5,124 nt of DNA from CAZBQG01 sp964493945 (GTDB lineage: Bacteria; Pseudomonadota; Alphaproteobacteria; Rhodospirillales; UBA2165): positions 1-5,124 of the forward strand of contig CAZBQG010000279.1 in the NCBI GenBank assembly GCA_964493945.1, given 5' to 3'. Positions 1-5,124 of the stretch are shown in pieces. The notes under the pieces are model-generated. The model saw nothing but the letters and a program-made list of their open reading frames with translations. It was not told the origin of the DNA and searched no databases. Both the position numbers and the translations under genes were made by a program. The stretch's first letter is position 1. The number at the start of each line of letters is the position of its first letter.

Positions 1-173
1 CTTTTAAAAAGACCGGCAAGGCGCCGCCGGCGGCGGGCAATCACAAGGATTATACAGGCGTGCGCGGAGGCCATTTCCGGACGCCCAAAAAGACCAATTG
101 GGTCAAGGCCTATAAGGCGGAAATCGCCAAATCACCCGACGTGCTGGCGGAGCAGGCGGAGGCGGCTGAATAA
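1..173 (+). CDS. C-terminal end of an unrecognised protein (5' partial)
   Basis: The reading frame is open from the window edge (first full codon at base 3) to a TAA at 171-173, giving 56 residues. The tail is strongly basic in its first two thirds (many Lys and Arg, with a GGHFRTPKKTNWVKAYK stretch) and ends in an acidic, alanine-rich segment (LAEQAEAAE). I see no catalytic motif or membrane segment, and I do not recognise the family. The coding call rests on the open frame, the GC-rich third positions, and the position 39 bases ahead of a same-strand gene with its own ribosome binding site. The two are probably co-transcribed, so this protein may be an enzyme or transporter part functionally tied to the following substrate-binding protein, but the visible fragment does not show that. 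Confidence 0.6.
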   Translation, partial: FKKTGKAPPAAGNHKDYTGVRGGHFRTPKKTNWVKAYKAEIAKSPDVLAEQAEAAE

Positions 174-200
174 ATGTAAAATCTGAAATCGCTTTATGAC

Positions 201-207
201 AGGGAGG
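201..207 (+). promoter_or_regulatory. Ribosome binding site of the substrate-binding protein gene
   Basis: The purine-rich AGGGAGG lies 5 bases before the ATG at 213. It is a strong Shine-Dalgarno match and fixes the start, which is also the one that gives a proper signal peptide. Confidence 0.75.
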
Positions 208-212
208 CAATC

Positions 213-1748
213 ATGAAAAAGGCTCTTCAAGGAAGCTTTGCGGTTTTTGCCGGAATATTTCTGATCACCACACCCGGATTGGCGCAAAAATCCAAGGACA
301 CGGTACGCATCGCCATGTCCGGGCAAATCAGGTCGGTGGATCTTACCGTCGATCCCCGCCCGGAGACCGGTTTCGCGGCCCGTTGGGTGCATGACGGGTT
401 GTTGTTTTTCGATGAACGGGACCTGAGATTCCGGCCCCTGCTGGCCAAATCCTGGGACTGGATCAACCCGACCACCCTGGAGTTTGATCTGCGCCAGGAT
501 GTTAAATTTTCGGATGGGTCCCGGTTCGATGCCGATGATGTGGTCTATACCATCAATTGGATGACCAGCCCCGGTTTGAAATCCCGCGCCAAACGGACTT
601 GGACCTGGATCAAAAGCATCGAAAAAGTGAATCAATGGAAGGTGCGGTTCCATGCAAAACGGGTGATGGGGGATGCGCTGTTCCGCCTGGCCTATACAAC
701 GCCCATCTATCCCTCTGATGTGCATTCCACCTACAAAGTGAAAAGCAATTTTGGGCGGAAGCCGGTGGGAGCGGGGCCTTACCGGGTGGCGTCCTTCGAC
801 CTCAAGAAGGGTGAAGTGGTCCTCTCACCGGTGGCCGGATACAAACATGGCGGAACCTGGAAGCAACCGGCAAATATCGGGCGCCTGCTCCTCAAACAGA
901 TACCCGAACGCCAGACCCAGGTGGCCCAACTGTTTACCGGTGGCCTGGATCTGATCCGCAATCCAGTGCGCGGCCAAGTGCCCCATTTGCGCAAGGATCC
1001 GCGCTACACCGTGGCCATTCGCGGGACTTTGGGCATCGCCTACATGTCCATGGACGCGCTTAACAGGTCGGGCGCCAAGCCCTTAATGGATGTGCGCGTG
1101 CGCCGGGCATTGGCTATGTCGCTGGACCGCAAGAAAATCGCCGATGCCGTCTTCGCTGGCGGCGAGACCCCGGACGGCATGTGCCTGTTGCTGCAATTTT
1201 CCTGTGCCTATTCCACCAAGCCGCCGCCCTATGATCCGGTAGCGGCCAAGAAGCTCCTGGCCGAGGCCGGCTACCCCAACGGTTTCGATGTGGAAATCAC
1301 CGCCCTGACCGGGTTGCTCAAACCGGTGGGCGAGGCCATGTCCGGTGCATTCCGCAAGATCGGCGTCAGGGCCAAGGTGCAGACCCTCAGTTTCGGGGTC
1401 TACCGAAAGAAATCAAATACGGGCAAGTTGCAGGTTCTGGCCGGGTGGTACACTTCTTCTGGCTATCCGGAAGGTTCCATGTGGCTGGATTTCTTCTTTT
1501 CGCCGACCGGGCGCAATTATTGGCGGGATAAGGAGATCGATGCCATCCGCCGCAAGGGCAACTCCATCCTGGATCCTGCCAAGCGCCGTGAAATCTTCAA
1601 GGAGGCCTTCGACCTGATCAATAAGAAGGTTTATATGGTGCCCATCTCGACAACGCCAGGCGTGCTTGCCCATACCAAGGAAATCCGGCTCAAGCCGGGC
1701 GGGCTGACTTCCTTCGGCGTTACGCCGGGCGATATCTTCTGGAAATAG
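213..1748 (+). CDS. ABC transporter substrate-binding protein, family 5 (peptide/nickel/oligosaccharide type)
   Basis: This is a complete 511-residue protein, a normal length for the SBP_bac_5 (DppA/OppA-like) family. Residues 1-24 form a Sec signal peptide: a basic MKK start, a hydrophobic core, and a likely signal peptidase I cut after GLA. There is no lipobox cysteine, so the mature protein should be free in the periplasm. The family signature is clear at about residues 88-117 (LRQDVKFSDGSRFDADDVVY). The later half carries the usual DVRVRRALAMSLDRKKIADAV helix and the AAKKLLAEAGYPNGF segment. Cys324 and Cys331 are spaced as a possible disulfide. The protein would capture a solute and deliver it to an ABC permease. 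No permease or ATPase gene lies in the window; the next gene is convergent, so they would have to be upstream or elsewhere. The ligand cannot be read from sequence, and family members bind peptides, metal complexes, sugars or opines. Confidence 0.93.
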   Translation: MKKALQGSFAVFAGIFLITTPGLAQKSKDTVRIAMSGQIRSVDLTVDPRPETGFAARWVHDGLLFFDERDLRFRPLLAKSWDWINPTTLEFDLRQDVKFSDGSRFDADDVVYTINWMTSPGLKSRAKRTWTWIKSIEKVNQWKVRFHAKRVMGDALFRLAYTTPIYPSDVHSTYKVKSNFGRKPVGAGPYRVASFDLKKGEVVLSPVAGYKHGGTWKQPANIGRLLLKQIPERQTQVAQLFTGGLDLIRNPVRGQVPHLRKDPRYTVAIRGTLGIAYMSMDALNRSGAKPLMDVRVRRALAMSLDRKKIADAVFAGGETPDGMCLLLQFSCAYSTKPPPYDPVAAKKLLAEAGYPNGFDVEITALTGLLKPVGEAMSGAFRKIGVRAKVQTLSFGVYRKKSNTGKLQVLAGWYTSSGYPEGSMWLDFFFSPTGRNYWRDKEIDAIRRKGNSILDPAKRREIFKEAFDLINKKVYMVPISTTPGVLAHTKEIRLKPGGLTSFGVTPGDIFWK

Positions 1749-1757
1749 GAAAAAGAC

Positions 1758-1789
1758 ATCCGGCCCTCATCCCAGTATGAGGGCCGGAT
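1758..1789. terminator. Bidirectional intrinsic terminator between convergent genes
   Basis: The arms ATCCGGCCCTCAT and ATGAGGGCCGGAT are perfectly complementary over 13 bp around a 6-base loop (CCCAGT). On the + strand the stem is followed by a T-rich tract (ATTTCTGTTTT). On the - strand it is followed by GTCTTTTTCC. It lies 9 bases after the substrate-binding protein stop and 10 bases after the stop of the convergent deiodinase-like gene, so it can serve both transcripts. Confidence 0.88.
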
Positions 1790-1799
1790 ATTTCTGTTT

Positions 1800-2480
1800 T
1801 CAGGCGATGACTTTCTTGAGGGTTTCCTCGAACTCTTCGTCATCCCAGCCGAAGGGGCCCTTCTTGCCCGCATAGGCAACCTTGTCATCCTTGTCGATGA
1901 GGAACAGGCGCATGGGCAGCCCGACATATTTGTTGTCCACATCATTTCCAATGCCGCCCACCAGCATGGGCATATGCAGATCCAGATCTATCTGGCAGGC
2001 CGAGGCTACTTCTGTGCGTTCATCATCGGTGGTCGGCTCGTCATAGATGATATCTTCGATCAGATTGTTGGGCACACGCCAGCCGTCATGGGCGTGGGCC
2101 TCTTTGATATAGACGATATAGAACTGAAACTGATCTTTGTAGGTGGCGTAAAGTTCGTTAAGGCGCACGGCCTTTTTACCAAAGGGGGGTCATGTATAAA
2201 ACCCGAAGACAAGCCCCACCGGTTTGCCCTTCAGGTCAGACAATCGCACCTGTTCGCCGGCCCGTTTCCGGCCACGGCCAAGAACATCGGCGACGAAATC
2301 GGGTGCGTCGGATCACACTTGGGGCACGATGGCCTCGCGGGCTTTCTCCTCGGACTGGAGCGCCTCGAATTCTTCTTCGGTGATATCCGAAATTTCGATC
2401 CACAACTTGCGGCGTTCCACCATGTCCAGGGCGGCGCATTCTTCAAGCGTGACCGGACTCGTAGGTATATCGTCAGGCAT
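1800..2480 (-). CDS. Iodothyronine deiodinase-like selenoprotein (probable Sec at codon 97; unexplained TGA at codon 56)
   Basis: Read through two TGA codons, this frame gives 226 residues and ends at a third TGA (1802-1800). The last 120 residues are typical of the thyroid-hormone deiodinase family (T4_deiodinase, thioredoxin fold): VYIKEAHAHDGW matches the deiodinase EAHxxDGW active-site segment, and LPMRLFLIDKD with YAGKKGPFGW match the C-terminal strands. Upstream are SDAPDF, a thioredoxin-fold entry motif, and VRLSDLKGKPVGLVFGFYT, which runs into TGA at the catalytic selenocysteine position, followed by PPFGKK. The N-terminal 55 residues (EISDITEEEFEAL, AIVPQV) look like the acidic leader of bacterial homologues as I recall them. 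I chose the ATG at 2480 because GAGGA sits 8 bases upstream; a GTG at 2495 is in frame but overlaps that site. No signal peptide or membrane anchor is visible, unlike animal deiodinases, so it should be cytoplasmic. The role is inferred to be thiol/selenol redox or reductive dehalogenation; substrate unknown. The codon 56 TGA could make this a pseudogene. Confidence 0.78.
2148..2179 (-). promoter_or_regulatory. Candidate bacterial SECIS hairpin downstream of the Sec UGA
   Basis: Counting from the base after the TGA on the - strand, bases +16 to +20 (AAGGC) pair perfectly with +26 to +30 (GCCTT) around the loop CGUGC. Below a one-sided 7-base bulge, +11 to +15 (GUAAA) pair with +38 to +42 (UUUAC). 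The apical loop starts 21 nt after the UGA and has a G in its second position. This fits the known pattern of bacterial SECIS elements: a short upper stem, a G among the first two loop bases, and a loop roughly 16-37 nt from the UGA. It lies wholly within coding sequence, as bacterial SECIS elements do. I found it by eye and calculated no folding energy. The stem is short, so its presence by chance is possible. Confidence 0.5.
2190..2192 (-). other. In-frame TGA, probable selenocysteine codon
   Basis: The codon sits between TTT TAT ACA (FYT) and CCC CCC TTT (PPF), in the same frame as convincing deiodinase-like protein on both sides. In animal deiodinases the equivalent context is G-S-C-T-Sec-P-x-F, and bacterial relatives have Cys or Sec there. 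Conservation on both sides without a frame change, at exactly the catalytic residue, argues strongly for Sec insertion rather than a stop. Confidence 0.8.
2313..2315 (-). other. Second in-frame TGA at an expected glycine position
   Basis: The frame reads ATC GTG CCC CAA GTG TGA TCC GAC GCA CCC GAT TTC, that is IVPQV-stop-SDAPDF. Thioredoxin-fold proteins of this type usually have Gly two to four residues before APDF, and GGA differs from TGA by one base. This is therefore more likely a nonsense mutation or a base-call error than a second selenocysteine. No good in-frame start lies between it and the Sec codon: the first GTG would remove the opening strand of the fold. Confidence 0.7.
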
Positions 2481-2488
2481 CCAATCGT

Positions 2489-2493
2489 TCCTC
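2489..2493 (-). promoter_or_regulatory. Ribosome binding site that decides the deiodinase-like start
   Basis: On the - strand GAGGA is followed by 8 bases and then ATG at 2480-2478. The in-frame GTG at 2495-2493 overlaps this site and has no comparable site of its own, so the ATG is preferred. Confidence 0.6.
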
Positions 2494-3311
2494 ACAATAG
2501 TTAGATGCGAGAGGTTATCACAACCAGCGCGGGCCCGCTAGCCTTTGGTGAAAGCTGGCCCGTCAGGCCCCTTATTCATGCCGTCTTCCATGTCGCTAAG
2601 CATATCGTGGATGCGCCTGATATGGGGCGCCTTGTCATATTGGTCATACAATCTGTCGGCGGCGCGCACGGGGTTGGCGGCGAAGAAGCGTTCATAAAGC
2701 TGCTGGCGGCCGGAAAAACTGGAACCGGCCGCATCATAGGCGAGGCGGAACAGCTTGATGCGCGAGCGGGAATCCAGGTTGGCGGCCTGGTAAAAACGTT
2801 CCACATCGGGGCGACGTTCGCCGTCGAATTCGGCGAAGGATGGCAGCATGAACAAGCCGCCCGCGCTGATGATTTGAATGATCTCGCAGGCCCGTTTGAA
2901 ATGTTCCAGGAACATCAGCCTGACCGACATCACCGGCCCGCCCGCCGGCACCAGCGTCCCGAAACCGCTTTCGGTTGCCTGGGTCTCGCAGGTTATCAGG
3001 CTGGATTTGAGGAATTCGGTGAAGTTGATCAGTTCGGCCAGCTTGACCCGCACATGCTGGTGGGCATCGGCTTTGATCGCACCGGCAACGGCAAAGCCCA
3101 GCCCCATCATGAACTCCATCTTGCAAAGATCCTTGATGATGAACTGATGGCCCATATGCTGCCCCGCTCCGGTCAGGACATAGATGCTATTGAAAATTTC
3201 CACATCGCGGTGGATGAAAACCCGCTTCCAGGGAACCAGCACTTCGTCGAACAGGACCATGCAGTCACTGTCATCGAAGCGCGCCGCCAGGGGATGATCC
3301 AGGGGCGAGCT

Positions 3312-3336
3312 GGGCCCGCTCGCATATAACATGGCC
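3312..3336 (-). other. One-base frameshift in the HpaB-like gene
   Basis: Upstream the frame reads VATPGISQLARPCYMRAGP; downstream the protein continues in the next frame as SSPLDHPLAARF. Adding one base restores a continuous HpaB-like chain. The break cannot be placed exactly, but the GGGCCC run at 3312-3317 is the simplest site: one extra G or C there gives RPCYMRAGPSSPLDHPL. Loss of a base in a homopolymer fits either replication slippage or a sequencing error. Confidence 0.85.
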
Positions 3337-3889
3337 GGGCCAACTGGCTGATGCCGGGCGTCGCCACGGGGATGATGAAACCAAGGGCGTAGGATTTGCC
3401 TTCTTCCGTATCGGGCAGGGGAAAGGCCGGGGCCGGCATGATCAGGATTTCGTCGGCCACCGCGCTCAGGGTGGACAGCATGCGGGCCCCGCCGACCACG
3501 ATGCCCTGATCGGTTTCACGCACGGATTTGATGGTCAGGTCCTTGGCCTGCTCAGCCACGTTCTTTGACCGGTCCACCTGGGGATTGGTCAGGGAATGGG
3601 TCATGACCAGATCCTCGTCGCGCGCTTTTTCGTAAAAGCCCCGGACGTTATTCGCGTAGGGGCCAAAACATTTCGCCCCCGAGGCGAAGGCGGCCAGCGT
3701 GACATTGAGGAAATCGGGGCTCCGGGGGAACATGCCCAGGCAATAATCGTTCCAGCGCTTGACCATATGGCGCCGGCGTTCCAGGTCGCCTAAGCTTTTG
3801 GGCTCGATAAATGACAGGCCCACCGGCTCGCCCGTGGTGGGCGAGGCATAGCTCATGACCTCCGCCAGGCAGGGCTCGCATTGCATGTC

Positions 3890-3892
3890 TTA
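3890..3892 (-). other. In-frame TAA in the HpaB-like gene
   Basis: The frame is continuous on both sides of the stop: DRRFAGGAQTLAEL, stop, DMQCEPCLAEVMSYASP. The family usually has tyrosine here (as in LYD), one base away from TAA. An ATG two codons later could allow re-initiation but would lose the first 45 residues. Confidence 0.85.
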
Positions 3893-4021
3893 TAATTCGG
3901 CCAGGGTCTGGGCGCCGCCGGCAAAGCGGCGGTCCAGGGTTACGTCGTTGATTCGCTCCCCGTCGCACCAGATTTCACGGGCGTCCCGTAGTCCTTCGAG
4001 AACTTGGGCCCCGGTGCCCAT

Positions 4022-4034
4022 GCCGGCCCTATCC
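4022..4034 (-). promoter_or_regulatory. Stop/start junction of TRAP and HpaB-like genes with ribosome binding site
   Basis: The - strand sequence GGATAGGGCCGGC precedes the ATG at 4021. The TAG inside it ends the TRAP gene, and GGATAGGG can serve as the ribosome binding site of the next gene. No promoter or terminator fits in the gap, so the two genes must share a transcript. Confidence 0.6.
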
Positions 4035-5124
4035 GGTGCTTGCTTCCAGAGATGCCCCCGCCTTTTTGCCATAGCGCATGAAATGCCAAACTAGGAAGAC
4101 AAGAGCCACCGCCGCCGCCGGCCAATGGATCAACGGATTAAGCAGCAACAGAAGCAGGGCGAGCACCAGACGAAGCACAATCTCCCAGGCCGGCAGGCGG
4201 CGCTGGTCGAAGGCAAGGACGGAACTGGAAACCAGATAAATGACGATAAGCAGGCGGAAGACAATTGACAAAAAATCGAACAATTCAAACTCCACGCCGC
4301 TTTCCTTGACGATTAGCAAAACGGGATAGAAGGCGAAGACGAAGGGAACGATGAATTTAACCAAGCCGATGCGGATGGCATACATGGCCGTCAGCAAAGG
4401 CGGCGACTGGGCGATAGAGGCCGCGGCATAGGCGGCGACGGCCACCGGCGGGGTGATGGAGGAGGCCACGCCATAATAAAAAACGAACAGATGGCCGACC
4501 AGGACCGAAAGCCCCAGATTTTGCAGGGACGGTCCCATGACCAGGATGATGGTCAGATAGGCGGGCAGGGTGGGCATGCCCATGCCCAGCATGATGGCCG
4601 CCAATCCGGCAATCATCAGGGTTATGAAAAGCTGACCTTCGCCGAACTGATTGACCACCTGGGCAAAATCGTTGGGCAGGCCGGTGGCGCCCAAAACAGC
4701 CACGATGATACCCACCACGCCGATGGCCATGAGCAACCGGCCGAATATTTCACCACCCTTGGCGAAGGCAATGAAGATGGTCAGGGGTTTTTGCCTGATA
4801 TCAGGATTGAAAAAGCTCAAGGGGATAATGGTGAACAGTGCCATCATGCCCGAACCCGCCGGCGAGAAGCCTTGCAATAGGGCGAAGACGACCACGGCGA
4901 TGGGCAGGAAGACCATGACCAGATTGACCACATCCTGGGTTTCGACGGCGAAATCCGCATCCATGTCGGGCACCGCCTCGACGCCCAGGCGCCGGGCTTC
5001 GAACATGACTGAAGTGAACAGGCTTATGTAATAGGCGAAGGCCGGCATGAGGGCTGCGATGATAATGGTCAGGTAGGAAATGCCGGTGAAATCGGCCATG
5101 ACCAGGGCGGCCGCACCCATGATC
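4029..5124 (-). CDS. TRAP transporter permease, fused 4TM/12TM type, C-terminal half (5' partial)
   Basis: The frame is open at the window edge and runs 365 codons to a TAG at 4031-4029. It is almost wholly hydrophobic, with about ten or eleven membrane segments. The large DctM-type subunit is recognisable from conserved segments: IMGAAALVMADFTGI at the start, LGMGMPTLPAYL in the middle (about visible residues 178-189) and SSITPPVAVAAYAAASIA (about 220-236). After the DctM core come extra C-terminal helices (about 281-303, 314-328 and 333-347), as in the fused 4TM/12TM TRAP family, whose members are usually 600-700 residues. It would use an ion gradient plus a periplasmic receptor to import an organic acid or similar anion. 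The receptor gene is not in the window and would be expected upstream. The HpaB-like gene begins 7 bases after its stop, which suggests translational coupling and a shared substrate pathway. Confidence 0.93.
   Translation of the reverse strand, partial: IMGAAALVMADFTGISYLTIIIAALMPAFAYYISLFTSVMFEARRLGVEAVPDMDADFAVETQDVVNLVMVFLPIAVVVFALLQGFSPAGSGMMALFTIIPLSFFNPDIRQKPLTIFIAFAKGGEIFGRLLMAIGVVGIIVAVLGATGLPNDFAQVVNQFGEGQLFITLMIAGLAAIMLGMGMPTLPAYLTIILVMGPSLQNLGLSVLVGHLFVFYYGVASSITPPVAVAAYAAASIAQSPPLLTAMYAIRIGLVKFIVPFVFAFYPVLLIVKESGVEFELFDFLSIVFRLLIVIYLVSSSVLAFDQRRLPAWEIVLRLVLALLLLLLNPLIHWPAAAVALVFLVWHFMRYGKKAGASLEASTG

Larger units (their letters stand above)
2538..4021 (-). pseudogene. HpaB-type 4-hydroxyphenylacetate 3-hydroxylase family protein, interrupted
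   Basis: This is a homologue of the large oxygenase component of two-component, FADH2-dependent phenol hydroxylases (HpaB family), 494 residues after repair, which is normal for the family. The start at 4021 (MGTGAQVLEGLRDAREIW) matches the usual HpaB opening, lies 7 bases after the TRAP stop, and has AUAGGG upstream. Further family segments are DGERINDVT, MSYASPTTGEPVGLSF, NPQVDRSKN, SSPLDHPLAARFDDSD, VLVPWKRVFIHRDVE and, near the C-terminus, SAGGLFMLPS and GSSFSGRQQLYERFF. Two lesions break it: TAA at codon 44 (LAEL-stop-DMQ, where relatives read AxLYD, so probably Tyr TAT/TAC changed to TAA) and a one-base loss near codon 235. No HpaC-like flavin reductase is in the window. If intact in the organism it would hydroxylate, and perhaps dehalogenate, a phenolic substrate. 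The exact substrate is unknown, and the related 4-hydroxybutyryl-CoA dehydratase branch is less likely given the VLVPW/DHPL pattern. Confidence 0.85.

Noticed and set aside
132..725. A 197-codon - strand open frame over the start of the substrate-binding protein gene.
   Set aside because: It is low-complexity (Gly, Pro and His rich) and lies opposite a clearly coding gene with a signal peptide.
1758..1802. The terminal TGA of the deiodinase-like gene (1802-1800) is followed about 10 nt later by a strong hairpin, a spacing that resembles a SECIS and could imply a second Sec codon.
   Set aside because: The hairpin is a typical terminator with a T-rich tract, its loop (ACUGGG) lacks a G in the first two positions, the family normally ends here, and the read-through would encode only the terminator.
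1800..2168. A stand-alone 122-residue protein starting at GTG 2168.
   Set aside because: This start falls inside the thioredoxin fold just after the catalytic position, with no ribosome binding site; the conserved sequence continues upstream through the TGA.
2180..2189. The hairpin CCUUU-GGUAA-AAAGG immediately after the Sec codon as the SECIS.
   Set aside because: Its loop begins only 10 nt after the UGA, too close for the known bacterial pattern, and it competes with the better-placed AAGGC/GCCUU hairpin.
1974..2504. A 176-codon + strand open frame across the deiodinase-like gene.
   Set aside because: It mirrors the real - strand protein, has no recognisable domain and no good start signal.
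2505..3329. A long open frame of 274 codons on the + strand opposite the HpaB-like gene.
   Set aside because: It is the antisense shadow of a GC-rich gene: no family motif, no ribosome binding site, and the opposite strand has unmistakable HpaB-family sequence.
2313..3892. Use of a genetic code in which TGA means tryptophan, to explain the TGA codons.
   Set aside because: All other genes here use TGG for Trp, the two TGA sites do not fall at expected Trp positions, the HpaB-like gene is broken by TAA, and the deiodinase-like gene appears to end in TGA.
3885..3892. Programmed recoding or stop read-through at the TAA of the HpaB-like gene.
   Set aside because: TAA has no known natural recoding to an amino acid in such bacteria, and a single change from a Tyr codon explains it.

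Overview
The window looks like a piece of a moderately high-GC proteobacterial chromosome, probably an alphaproteobacterium. Reasons are codon use rich in G/C third positions, a family 5 ABC substrate-binding protein, and a fused TRAP transporter of the type common in that class. This placement is an inference from gene style, not from a marker gene.

Layout. Positions 1-1748 are read on the + strand. They hold the last 56 codons of an unrecognised protein, then a complete periplasmic substrate-binding protein of the peptide/nickel ABC family (213-1748). A perfect 13-bp hairpin at 1758-1789, flanked by T-rich tracts on both strands, separates this unit from a convergent one. Positions 1800-5124 are read on the - strand as an apparent operon. 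In transcription order it holds the C-terminal half of a fused TRAP permease (5124-4029), an HpaB-type flavin-dependent phenol hydroxylase homologue (4021-2538), and a thyroid-hormone-deiodinase-like thioredoxin-fold protein (2480-1800). There is no gene-free stretch longer than 60 bases.

The main observation is that the deiodinase-like gene is not a short ORF. Its - strand frame continues upstream through an in-frame TGA (2192-2190) that falls exactly at the catalytic selenocysteine position of the deiodinase family (context FGFYT-TGA-PPFGKK). A hairpin just downstream, with a 5-bp upper stem and a CGUGC loop starting 21 nt after the TGA, resembles a bacterial SECIS element. I therefore call this gene a probable bacterial selenoprotein of the iodothyronine deiodinase family, about 226 residues long. 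A second TGA further upstream (2315-2313), at a place where a glycine is expected, is unexplained and complicates the call.

The HpaB-like gene is also interrupted, by an in-frame TAA at codon 44 and a one-base frameshift near codon 235. Three unexpected interruptions within about 1.6 kb, between two intact genes, mean either real decay or local sequence error. If the genes are intact in the organism, the operon pairs an importer, an aromatic-ring hydroxylase family known to include dehalogenating members, and a deiodinase-like selenoenzyme. That pairing hints at metabolism of halogenated aromatic compounds, which is an inference only.
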